Source of the DNA: Pedobacter segetis
GTDB taxonomy: Bacteria; Bacteroidota; Bacteroidia; Sphingobacteriales; Sphingobacteriaceae
Direction of reading: 5' to 3'
Assembly: GCF_016623585.1 (NCBI RefSeq)
Contig: NZ_JAEHFY010000009.1
Location: forward strand, 1 to 64,000
DNA: 64,000 nucleotides
Shown here: positions 18,040-26,156 of the stretch, piece after piece
How the letters are laid out: every line of letters starts with the position of its first letter
Position numbering within the stretch: position 1 is the stretch's first letter
The notes under the pieces: model-generated
What the model was told of the DNA's origin: nothing
Databases searched by the model: none
Seen by the model: only the letters and a program-made list of their open reading frames with translations
Made by a program: the position numbers and the translations under genes

Positions 18040-19500
18040 CTAAAAAGAAAGTATCGATGGGAATAATCCTAAAACTATAATCACAAAAGAAATTAACCCT
18101 ACAAAAACAACTAATAAATTTGAAGTTTTATTTGACTGCGTTTCATTTTCTGCCTTCTTCATGAATAAATTAAGCGGGATCTTCAAATAAAAGAAAAGAG
18201 AAATAACAGTTGTTAAAGCAGCTGTTGCCAACAAAGAAGCAACCCAAACATCGGCGTAAGCCAAATTGATCAATGAAGAAAAAACAATAAATTTTGCGAT
18301 AAAACCAGCCGTTGGGGGCAAACCTGTTAAAGAGACCATCAAAACAACGATCATTATAGCCAGAATTGGCACCAACTTCCCCAAACCTTTATAACCTGAA
18401 ATAAGCGTGGCCCCAAATTTATTTTCTAGATGGGCAAAAGACATTAAAGTACCAACGTTCATCAACATATAAATACTCAGATAAAACAACAAAGCTTTTA
18501 AGATGGTTGCTTGCGGCAATAGAAATAGCATCAGAATAAAACCGGTATGCCCAATGGAAGAATAGGCCATCATCCTTTTAGGGTTATCTTGAAATATCGC
18601 AACGGTGTTTCCCAATATCATAGAAGCCGCAGCGACTATCAAGATGATTTGAGGAAAAACAGAGTTTTGAACTCCTTGCAAAACAGGTATCATCAAATAT
18701 AAAAGACCAAAAACGGCAATTTTTGGGGCTGTTGTCAAAAACGAGGTAACGGAAGTTGGTGCTTCTTGGTAGGCATCTGGTGTCCAAAAATGGAATGGCA
18801 CAAAAGATAGTTTAAAACCAATGCCAACCATAAATAACACAATTGCCAGGGTTGTGCCACCTGTTCCAATTTGGTTTAATCCGTTAACCAAATCGTTTCC
18901 GTAAAGATCCATTGTGCCGGTAAAACCATAGATCAAGCTAATACCGTAAAGCATAATTGCCGATGCAACCGCACCAAACAGAACGTATTTTATCCCAGCT
19001 TCTGCCTGTTTATTTTGATAAGCATTATAGCCCACCATTAAGTAAGAGGCCAAAGAAATCATCTCGATAGAAAGATAGAACATCAATAAATTAGCCGAGG
19101 AAATCAAAAAAAACATTCCTAAAACGCTACCCATAAAAATGGTAATGAAATCGTTAATGCCTTTTGGGTTGTTTTTTAAACGCTCATCTTGGTAAAAGAA
19201 GATCAGGCTTAAAGCCGATGCAAAAAGCACAACAAACTTAAATAGGATACCTGCCTTTGTTAAGCTAAACATGCCATTAAACAATAGCTTACTCCCATCA
19301 AAATGGGTAATTTGAATAATAAGGAAAGCAGCACTGATCAACAATGTCAGCATCGCAGTTATAAAAACAATCACTTTTGATTTTTTGACAAACAAATCCA
19401 AAAGTATCACCATCAAAAATCCAATGATAATCGTCCATTCTGATTTTAACTGCGGGATGGAGTTTAAAATATCATTGGTAGATTGGGTAATGTTTTGCAT
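18040..19500 (-). CDS. nuoN: NADH-quinone oxidoreductase subunit N
   Basis: Proton-pumping antiporter-like subunit of complex I, inner membrane. At 486 residues it has about 14 hydrophobic helices. The family core is visible: YLSIEMISLASYLMVGYNA (the conserved glutamate of TM5), GAVASAIMLYG, the broken-helix region FKLSFVPFHFWTPDAYQ with its lysine, and SLTGLPPTAGFIAKF. It should follow nuoM in the operon. A RelE/ParE toxin-antitoxin pair on the opposite strand separates them, so a 634-base gap lies between the nuoM stop and nuoN start. Confidence 0.96.
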   Translation of the reverse strand: MQNITQSTNDILNSIPQLKSEWTIIIGFLMVILLDLFVKKSKVIVFITAMLTLLISAAFLIIQITHFDGSKLLFNGMFSLTKAGILFKFVVLFASALSLIFFYQDERLKNNPKGINDFITIFMGSVLGMFFLISSANLLMFYLSIEMISLASYLMVGYNAYQNKQAEAGIKYVLFGAVASAIMLYGISLIYGFTGTMDLYGNDLVNGLNQIGTGGTTLAIVLFMVGIGFKLSFVPFHFWTPDAYQEAPTSVTSFLTTAPKIAVFGLLYLMIPVLQGVQNSVFPQIILIVAAASMILGNTVAIFQDNPKRMMAYSSIGHTGFILMLFLLPQATILKALLFYLSIYMLMNVGTLMSFAHLENKFGATLISGYKGLGKLVPILAIMIVVLMVSLTGLPPTAGFIAKFIVFSSLINLAYADVWVASLLATAALTTVISLFFYLKIPLNLFMKKAENETQSNKTSNLLVVFVGLISFVIIVLGLFPSILSF

Positions 19501-19602
19501 TTATGATTTTAAAGATTTACAATGGGCAAAGATAATATTTACTTTAAGCCAAACTATTTGCATATCTTTTTTTTCTTATCTTTAAACAACATAATAATTA
19601 AA

Positions 19603-19836
19603 ATGAACACAACCTATCATTTAACATCTGCTCAAGAATTGAATTCAGATATTTTAGAAGCCATAAAACTGACTTATAAATCTAAAGCAATAACTATTAC
19701 TGTTGAAGAAGAAGAAGATTTTAAATTAACTTCAGAGATGAAAGAAGTTTTGGATAATAGATTATTGGAGCCCGATGAAGAATATTTAAGTTCAGAAAAT
19801 TCTATTAAAAAATTGAATTTAAAATATGGATTATAA
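19603..19836 (+). CDS. Putative antitoxin of a RelE/ParE pair
   Basis: A 77-residue acidic protein directly upstream of a RelE/ParE-type toxin and overlapping its start by 11 bases, the usual type II arrangement. The N-terminal part may form a strand-helix DNA-binding fold, and the acidic C-terminus (EEEEDFK, EPDEEYLSSEN) would wrap the toxin. I chose ATG 19603; longer frames add a hydrophobic leader read from the intergenic region. It lies antisense within the nuo cluster, between nuoM and nuoN. Confidence 0.72.
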   Translation: MNTTYHLTSAQELNSDILEAIKLTYKSKAITITVEEEEDFKLTSEMKEVLDNRLLEPDEEYLSSENSIKKLNLKYGL

Positions 19837-20119
19837 GGTCTCTATTTCTCCAAGAACTCAAATGGAGATTGAAGACGCAATCGATTTTTATTCTATCAAT
19901 AGCGATTTAACACCAAAACAATTCATAAAATCATTAAATGATGCTTACAATGCTTTATCTATAAACCCATTTTATAGAATTTGTTATAAAAATATAAGAA
20001 GTTTAAAATTAAAGAGGTTTCCTTATTCGTTATTTTTCATCTTATCTGAGGAAAAACATTCAGTTAAAATTATAGCTTGTTTTCACAACAAATTAAACCC
20101 TAATAAAAGACCAAAATGA
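19826..20119 (+). CDS. Type II toxin of the RelE/ParE family
   Basis: A 97-residue basic protein with the RelE/ParE fold: YKVSISPRTQMEIEDAIDFY at the start, then SLNDAYNALSINPFYR, and the terminal strands RFPYSLFFILSE and SVKIIACFHNK. RelE-type toxins cut mRNA on ribosomes and ParE-type toxins poison gyrase; the sequence does not decide between them. The gene ends 15 bases before the convergent nuoM stop. Confidence 0.85.
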   Translation: MDYKVSISPRTQMEIEDAIDFYSINSDLTPKQFIKSLNDAYNALSINPFYRICYKNIRSLKLKRFPYSLFFILSEEKHSVKIIACFHNKLNPNKRPK

Positions 20120-20134
20120 TTTTTTATTAAAACA

Positions 20135-21730
20135 TCATTTAAACAACATTAAAAACTGATTTACAGAACTGCTCATCACATTAAAGGCTAATGATGGCAT
20201 AACCCCTAGAATTAAAGCCAATGCCGCAAGCGGTGTAAGTGTGATGATTTCTCTCCAATTCAAATCTTTCAATTGTGCTTTCCATTCTTCCTTTTTTAAT
20301 CGCAATGTTCCAAAGAACATTCTTTGCAATGTCCATAATAAGTAAGCTGAACCTAATAAAATCCCAAAAGCGGCTACCATGGCCATCCATCTTGGTAATA
20401 AACCATTTATTGCTTGCGAACTAAATGCACCTATTAAAGTAAAAGCTTCGGCAATGAAGGCAGAGAACCCTGGCAAACCTAAGGAAGCAAAAAAAGCAAT
20501 CATCACAAAACCTGTGAATTTGGGCATTTGATTTGCCAATCCTCTAAAATTATAAATATCTCTATCATGCACTCGGTTATAAATCACACCGACAATAAAG
20601 AATAGCATTACTGATAAAAATCCGTGGGAAATCATTTGCATCATGGCTCCGTTTAACCCTTCGGCAGTTAAAGAAGCAATTCCTAAAAGCACAAAACCCA
20701 TGTGAGAAACGGAAGAATAAGCTATCAATCTTTTTAAATCTCTTTGTGCTAAAGCATTCATTGCACCATAAATTATAGAAATAACGCCCAATAATCCAAC
20801 CCACCATGATAATGAAGCTGCAACATCGGGGAAAATCCCAAAAGCGATTCTAATTATCCCATAACCACCAACTTTTAACAATATCCCCGCAAGGATTATA
20901 GAAATTGGAGTTGGGGCTTCTACGTGTGCATCGGGCAGCCAAGTATGAAAAGGAAAAACCGGAACTTTTATCGCAAAAGCAATAAAAACGATGATAAAGC
21001 CGACATACCTTGCAGAAAAACCCAATATCTGTGCATTTGCTAATCGAGAAAAAATTGAACCTGCAGAATAATTTGCTGGATCCATGGCATAAACCATATT
21101 GAAAGTATGGTTTCCTGTTGTTGGATCGGTAACCGAAAGGTATAAACCCGCGATTACCAATAACATAAATATAGACCCAAATAATGTGTAGAGAAAGAAT
21201 TTTATGGCTGCATATTCTCTACGAACGCCACCCCACATCCCAATCAAGAAATATAAAGGCAACAGCATCAACTCGTAAAAAATGTAGAAAAGAAATAGAT
21301 CTAAAGAACAGAAAACACCAATTATTGCAGTATCTAACAATAGAAAAAGGGCAAAATATCCTTTGAGATTTGTTTTTATTTCCCATGATGATAATACGGC
21401 AATGAGCATCACTAAAGCCGAGAGCCAAATTAACCCGATAGAAAAACCATCCACACCTAGTAAATAATCGATCTGCAAAACACCAAAAGAACCTACATCT
21501 AAACGGATCCAATCTAGTTTTTCTACCCATTGGTATTGTGCCAAGTTATTTACCCCGGCAAAAGAAACGCCTGTTTTAAATTGATAATAAAGCCAAGAAG
21601 CAATGATCAATTGCGCTAAAGAAACCACCACCGCCAAATATTTAAAATAGGCGGAAGTAGATTTTGGCATCAGTAAAATGATAATACCAAAAACCAAAGG
21701 AAGAAATATGAGTATGGATAATACGCCCAT
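20135..21730 (-). CDS. nuoM: NADH-quinone oxidoreductase subunit M
   Basis: Second antiporter-like pumping subunit of complex I. It has 531 residues and about 14 helices. Signature parts are FYIFYELMLLPLYFLIG with the TM5 glutamate, FAIKVPVFPFHTWLPDAHVE with the TM7 lysine and WLPDAH motif, PTPISIILAGILLKVGGYG, and YSSVSHMGFVLLG. It overlaps the nuoL stop/start by one base at 21730, which implies translational coupling. It lies between nuoL and the inserted toxin-antitoxin pair. Confidence 0.97.
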   Translation of the reverse strand: MGVLSILIFLPLVFGIIILLMPKSTSAYFKYLAVVVSLAQLIIASWLYYQFKTGVSFAGVNNLAQYQWVEKLDWIRLDVGSFGVLQIDYLLGVDGFSIGLIWLSALVMLIAVLSSWEIKTNLKGYFALFLLLDTAIIGVFCSLDLFLFYIFYELMLLPLYFLIGMWGGVRREYAAIKFFLYTLFGSIFMLLVIAGLYLSVTDPTTGNHTFNMVYAMDPANYSAGSIFSRLANAQILGFSARYVGFIIVFIAFAIKVPVFPFHTWLPDAHVEAPTPISIILAGILLKVGGYGIIRIAFGIFPDVAASLSWWVGLLGVISIIYGAMNALAQRDLKRLIAYSSVSHMGFVLLGIASLTAEGLNGAMMQMISHGFLSVMLFFIVGVIYNRVHDRDIYNFRGLANQMPKFTGFVMIAFFASLGLPGFSAFIAEAFTLIGAFSSQAINGLLPRWMAMVAAFGILLGSAYLLWTLQRMFFGTLRLKKEEWKAQLKDLNWREIITLTPLAALALILGVMPSLAFNVMSSSVNQFLMLFK

Positions 21731-23775
21731 TAAATCACTATTTTAAAAATCATGAAAGTTAAAAACAAGAGCAACATCCAAATAAAATAATGTTGCAATT
21801 TACCGCTTTGCATTCCTCGCAACCAAATCCCTAATCTGCCCACTAAAAAAGCCACGCCATTTACCAGCCCATCAATGATATTTCTGTCCAGCCAATTGGC
21901 AATTTTAGAGAATTTAAGGATGATATCGCTTGATAAATGTACCGTTCCATCAATAATTTTTCTATCAAACCAATAGAAATATTTTGCTTTCCATAATACA
22001 ATTCTCATCAAAAAAACATCGTAAAAAGAATTAAAATACCATTGATTATAAGATAGTTTATAAAACCAAGTAGCTTGAAAATTGATAGCGATTTTTTGTT
22101 TTGCATAGATCAAATGTGCCAAAAAAATCAGGGCCAAACTCATCACATTAATATAAAGTGGCACCATTAAATGGAACAAACCTTCATTATGTTGCTGCAA
22201 ATTAAAACCATGATATACCCAAGAACTATCTAAATTTAACGGATTGTAAGCAAAAAATACCCCGAAACAGAAAACAGCTAAAACAATCACCGGAATCGTC
22301 ATCCATAGATTTGGATCGTGGATATGCAATTCTTCCTTGGCTTTATTAAAAATTTTAGGCAACCTAAAATCCCCAAAAAACACCTTGTAAACCACTCTAA
22401 AAATATAGAAAGTGGTTAGCCAAGAAGTGATGGAAATCATCAATGGAAATAACCAATAAATGCCGCCCCGCAAATCTGCCCACTCAAACACGCTCACTAA
22501 AATTGCATCTTTAGATAAGTAGCCAGAAGTAAAAGGCAAACCAGAAAGTGCCATGGCCGCGATAAAAAATACCATTCCTGTAACAGGCATCAACTTTCTT
22601 AAACCGCCCATATTATCCATATTCTGTTCATCAAAATCAAGCGAATGTTTTTCTTTAATGTGATGTAATTGATGGATAACGATCCCGGCCCCCAAAAACA
22701 ACAAACACTTAAAAAAAGCATGGGTAATGAGATGAAAAATTGCCGCCGCATTATCTTGCACACCAACCGCTAAAACCATAAACCCCAATTGGGAAATGGT
22801 AGAAAAAGCCAATACCTTTTTAATATCGTTTTGTGTGAGCGCAATAGTTGCGGCCATAAATGCGGTAAACAAACCTATTGTTGCTATGCTTACTAATACC
22901 ACATCGTTAAACAAAGGAGAAATCCTTAATAAAAGAAAAACCCCTGCAGCTACCATTGTTGCAGCATGGATCAATGAAGAAACAGCGGTTGGGCCTTCCA
23001 TGGCATCGGGCAACCAAGTATGTAATGGAAATTGTGCCGATTTTGCGATTGCACCCGAAAAGAAACAGAACCCTGCAATACTTAACCAATATTCTGGCAT
23101 GGTAGCGAAAGGCGAAACCCACAACCCATTTTTCACAAAAGAAGAATCTATTAAACTGCCCGAACCAAAAAGCGTATCAATATCTAAAGTGTGGAATTGT
23201 GAAACCATGATCATAATCCCGATAAGGAAACCTATATCTCCTATCCTGTTCATGATCATGGCTTTTTTATTGGCCTGCACAGCTTTTTCTTTAGTAAACC
23301 AAAAACCGATCAGCAAATAAGAAGAGAAACCAACCAGCTCCCAAAAAGCATATAAAATAAAAAGATTATCAGCCATTACCACACACACCATGGCAAAGCA
23401 GAATAAACTTAGATAAGCAAAATAGCGATACTTGAGCTTGTCGTTTCTGATATATTCTACAGAATAAATATGGACCAAAAGTGCGATTAGCGTAATTAGT
23501 AAAAGCATGATCACGCTTAAATCGTTCAATAAAATACCGACATCAATTTTTACGTTTCCGATGTTTATCCATTGAAATGAATAGTGTAAAGTATGCTTTT
23601 TCCAAAGATGGAGGAACAGGATAATGGATGAGATAAGGGAAATGCCAATAGAGATGATCCCAAATGCAGCCGCCAGTTTTTTAAATATCAATGAAAAAAT
23701 AAATGCCAAAAATGGGGCTGTGATTGCCAAAATTGCAATATTAAAAAGCTGGTTTGAGGTAAATATTTGTTCCAT
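21730..23775 (-). CDS. nuoL: NADH-quinone oxidoreductase subunit L
   Basis: The distal proton-pumping subunit of complex I. Length is 681 residues, somewhat longer than the roughly 610 of enterobacterial NuoL. Core motifs are AFWELVGFSSYLLIGFWF, SAQFPLHTWLPDAMEGPT and AATMVAAGVFLL, followed by many helices. The C-terminal part, beyond about residue 540, includes the long amphipathic lateral helix and a final hydrophobic anchor (YFIWMLLLFLTFMIF). It is contiguous with nuoK (no gap) and overlaps nuoM by one base. Confidence 0.97.
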   Translation of the reverse strand: MEQIFTSNQLFNIAILAITAPFLAFIFSLIFKKLAAAFGIISIGISLISSIILFLHLWKKHTLHYSFQWINIGNVKIDVGILLNDLSVIMLLLITLIALLVHIYSVEYIRNDKLKYRYFAYLSLFCFAMVCVVMADNLFILYAFWELVGFSSYLLIGFWFTKEKAVQANKKAMIMNRIGDIGFLIGIMIMVSQFHTLDIDTLFGSGSLIDSSFVKNGLWVSPFATMPEYWLSIAGFCFFSGAIAKSAQFPLHTWLPDAMEGPTAVSSLIHAATMVAAGVFLLLRISPLFNDVVLVSIATIGLFTAFMAATIALTQNDIKKVLAFSTISQLGFMVLAVGVQDNAAAIFHLITHAFFKCLLFLGAGIVIHQLHHIKEKHSLDFDEQNMDNMGGLRKLMPVTGMVFFIAAMALSGLPFTSGYLSKDAILVSVFEWADLRGGIYWLFPLMISITSWLTTFYIFRVVYKVFFGDFRLPKIFNKAKEELHIHDPNLWMTIPVIVLAVFCFGVFFAYNPLNLDSSWVYHGFNLQQHNEGLFHLMVPLYINVMSLALIFLAHLIYAKQKIAINFQATWFYKLSYNQWYFNSFYDVFLMRIVLWKAKYFYWFDRKIIDGTVHLSSDIILKFSKIANWLDRNIIDGLVNGVAFLVGRLGIWLRGMQSGKLQHYFIWMLLLFLTFMIFKIVI

Positions 23776-24081
23776 TTAGCCTCTTAAAGTGTTTGCTTTA
23801 TCAGGGTTTATGGTTTTTACCCTTTTATATAAATTCATGATGATGACCAAAGCAACCGCAACCGCAGCGGCGGCCAAAACAATAATGAACAAGCCAAAAA
23901 CCTGGCCTGTGTTATCAATTTTATCATACTTGCCAAAAGCCACCATATTCAAAATTGAAGCATTGATCATCAATTCTATACCCATTAAAATTTGGATTGC
24001 ATTTTTACGGGTAATCACCGCAAATAATCCCAAAGAAAATAAGGCTGCACTTATGAAAAGGAAATGTTGGAGTGGAATCAT
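23776..24081 (-). CDS. nuoK: NADH-quinone oxidoreductase subunit K
   Basis: A 101-residue, three-helix subunit of complex I homologous to MnhC. The conserved glutamates in TM2 and TM3 are seen in MGIELMINASILNMV. Length is standard. Its ATG overlaps the TGA of the upstream PIN toxin gene (ATGA), so its translation is coupled to a toxin-antitoxin gene rather than to nuoJ. nuoL begins on the base after its stop codon. Confidence 0.96.
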   Translation of the reverse strand: MIPLQHFLFISAALFSLGLFAVITRKNAIQILMGIELMINASILNMVAFGKYDKIDNTGQVFGLFIIVLAAAAVAVALVIIMNLYKRVKTINPDKANTLRG

Positions 24082-24494
24082 GGTTGATAGTTATCCCAAT
24101 ATTGCTTAGGTGTAACAATCAAGGTTTTTTTGTAATGAGAAAAGGTAAAATCGTTACTATTCCCCGTGATAATATAATCTGCCTCGCAAGCATCTGCTAG
24201 TTCTAAAATCATATTGTCTTTTTCATCTTTAATCAAATTCAATTTTATATTAGGAGTGTAGAATTTAGCTTGTGATAGAATTTCTGTAAGAATAATGTCT
24301 GCTCTATTATAGAATTCAATAAACTTAGAGAATTTTGGTCTGGCTAATACTTCATAATATTCTTCTACCAATTCATCTGAAACACAAAGATTAAACTTGT
24401 TCTCAATGAATAAATTATTCATAATTAAATTAGGATAACTTTTTTGAATCAAAGCAGAAACTAACACATTAGTATCAATTATTACTTTTTGCAT
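24078..24494 (-). CDS. PIN-domain toxin (putative toxin component)
   Basis: A 138-residue PIN endonuclease of the PIN_3 toxin-component type. Acidic site residues are Asp7 (VIIDTNVLVSAL), Glu44 (SDELVEEYYE), an acidic cluster at 90-93 (KDEKDN) and Asp115 (TGNSNDF). PIN toxins cleave tRNA or mRNA. The upstream antitoxin overlaps it by 20 bases. Its own stop overlaps the nuoK start by four bases, so the toxin-antitoxin unit has become part of the nuo operon. Confidence 0.85.
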   Translation of the reverse strand: MQKVIIDTNVLVSALIQKSYPNLIMNNLFIENKFNLCVSDELVEEYYEVLARPKFSKFIEFYNRADIILTEILSQAKFYTPNIKLNLIKDEKDNMILELADACEADYIITGNSNDFTFSHYKKTLIVTPKQYWDNYQP

Positions 24495-24705
24495 TATATC
24501 TTACTGCTCTAACTTCACTACTAATTTCTTCCATACTCATATTTGACAAACCGTACTTTTCAGCTAATTCAACACTTTTGCTTAAATTTTGCTTATTAAG
24601 TTCCCTACTTATTATTTCTAATAAATCAGAAAAAGATATTTTTTCGTCTTTTAATCCAAATTTATTGTACTCAATATCTGAAATGGCTATGTTTAACGTT
24701 TTCAT
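24475..24705 (-). CDS. Antitoxin partner of the PIN protein
   Basis: A 76-residue protein encoded just before and overlapping the PIN gene by 20 bases. The N-terminus (MKTLNIAISDIEYNKFGL) resembles small Bacteroidota antitoxins, and the basic/asparagine-rich end (EVRAVRYNAKSNN) may contact toxin or DNA. No clear ribbon-helix-helix motif can be called by eye. It begins 50 bases after the nuoJ stop. Confidence 0.7.
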   Translation of the reverse strand: MKTLNIAISDIEYNKFGLKDEKISFSDLLEIISRELNKQNLSKSVELAEKYGLSNMSMEEISSEVRAVRYNAKSNN

Positions 24706-24755
24706 AATTATCTTTTCTTAATCAAATTTACTAAAAATGTTTAACGTATAATCTA

Positions 24756-25304
24756 TCACACCTTTGGCTGCCTCCTTGCAATGTTTGCCGCCCCAACCAA
24801 AACCATCATTAATAAAATAGAAATCATTTCTAAAGGCAACAAATATTTGCTCATTAAATTGATACCTATATTTCTTATCGTATTGTCCGAAACTAAAATC
24901 ATGTTTCCATTTGCTTTCGCCGATGTTATCCAATCTAAATTTTCAAAATCGATTTGAAATAAAACATATCCCAACAAAAACATAAAAGCTATAGCAATTA
25001 AAGCTGCGGGTAATCTATTTGCAGATAATAAACCAGATGGTATTTTTTCCATTCCTTCTAAAGATTCTTTAGATGAAAGTAAAAATGCAAATAGTAACAA
25101 CACCAAAACGCCACCAACGTAAATTACCACTTGTGTTAAAGCTACAAAATCTGCCAAGGCAAAAACATACAATCCTGCAACAGAAAATAAGGTCACAAAA
25201 AACATAAAAACAGAGCGCACCAAATGCCTGCTCAATACCACATAAGCACCGCTTGCCAATGCAATAAAAGCTAAAACATAAAATATGACTTGCTCAATTC
25301 CCAT
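24756..25304 (-). CDS. nuoJ: NADH-quinone oxidoreductase subunit J
   Basis: A 182-residue membrane subunit of complex I with five helices. ASGAYVVLSRHLVRSVFMF near the N-terminus and the pi-bulge TM3 region (FVALTQVVIYVGGVLVLLLF) are typical. It overlaps nuoI by one base at 25304. In most genomes nuoK follows directly; here the antitoxin and PIN genes intervene. Confidence 0.95.
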   Translation of the reverse strand: MGIEQVIFYVLAFIALASGAYVVLSRHLVRSVFMFFVTLFSVAGLYVFALADFVALTQVVIYVGGVLVLLLFAFLLSSKESLEGMEKIPSGLLSANRLPAALIAIAFMFLLGYVLFQIDFENLDWITSAKANGNMILVSDNTIRNIGINLMSKYLLPLEMISILLMMVLVGAANIARRQPKV

Positions 25305-25891
25305 TATTTATCCTCTTCCATTTTCTTTAAGGCAGCTGCCTTAGCGGCTTGTCTCTCTGCCAATTGTTGCTCTAGTTCCAAACGTTTTTGGGCAGCTTCG
25401 GCATCCGTCATGCTGGCAAATTTATAGTTCAGATCAGAGATGTGAGTAACGCTTTTATCGTATTCTGCCGTCATGATGATACATTCTGTTGGGCAAACCG
25501 TGGTGCATAAACCGCAATACATACATTTCGCCATATCAATATCAAACTTTGGTGCATACAAACGTTTTACCGATCCATCTGAAGTTTTCCCGATCACATC
25601 AGTAGCCTTAATACTCTCAATATCAATACAATCAACCGGGCAAATCTTCGCACAAAGATCACAAACAATACAATCATCGATCACCACATCTAATTGGTAA
25701 CGCCCAACCTCTGGTACCGGTAATTTCTGATGCGGATATTGGACCGTGGCAATTCCTGCTTGTTGCCCAAAATAATTAGCCTCGTTTATTCCCTTCACTT
25801 TTTTAGATTCTGAGGCAGCACCAAAATGTTTCAGCGTAAGCGCCAAACCCTTCCATGCAGTACGTAATCCGTTAAAAGCTTCTTTGATCAT
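25304..25891 (-). CDS. nuoI: NADH-quinone oxidoreductase subunit I
   Basis: Ferredoxin-like subunit that carries two 4Fe-4S clusters linking the peripheral arm to quinone. Both CxxCxxCxxxCP motifs are present: CIVCDLCAKICPVDCI and CMYCGLCTTVCPTECI, roughly residues 74-89 and 123-138. The 195 residues include a C-terminal alanine/glutamate/lysine-rich extension, probably helical. A 254-base gap with dispersed repeats separates it from nuoH. Confidence 0.96.
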   Translation of the reverse strand: MIKEAFNGLRTAWKGLALTLKHFGAASESKKVKGINEANYFGQQAGIATVQYPHQKLPVPEVGRYQLDVVIDDCIVCDLCAKICPVDCIDIESIKATDVIGKTSDGSVKRLYAPKFDIDMAKCMYCGLCTTVCPTECIIMTAEYDKSVTHISDLNYKFASMTDAEAAQKRLELEQQLAERQAAKAAALKKMEEDK

Positions 25892-25904
25892 GTATTTTGT
25901 TTAA

Positions 25905-26156
25905 TTATTTGGGGTTTTAACACTCCGCCAACTGGCGCATATATCTTTTTGCCCTATTCTTCGACTCCCTCTTCGACTCCGCTCAGAGTGACAATACTCT
26001 GAGTGACAATGCTCAGAATGACGAAAAAAAGTAGCCACTTCAATCGTTAACCCACCTTTCAAACGTTTTAAAAATTTAGTCATTAACCAACTTGCCTTCC
26101 AACTCTGTGAGCTCTGCGTCCTCAGCGGATAGCCTTCGACTCCGCTCAGGCTGACA
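25905..26156. repeat. Composite palindromic repeat between nuoI and nuoH
   Basis: Near 25913-25945 the module taacactccgccaactggcg appears, then copies of cgactccgctcagagtgaca and shortened tails up to about 26020. A last copy, ccttcgactccgctcaggc, sits at 26133-26151. The same module order recurs at 39922-40065, so both are copies of one composite element. The last copy supplies the nuoH stop codon. Open frames across this region are artefacts of the repeat. Confidence 0.8.

Noticed and set aside
22796-23320. 174-residue plus-strand frame
   Set aside because: Antisense to nuoL; it reflects the reverse of hydrophobic codons.
24718-24933. 71-residue frame on the nuoJ strand
   Set aside because: Out-of-frame reading of nuoJ; composition and lack of context argue against a gene.
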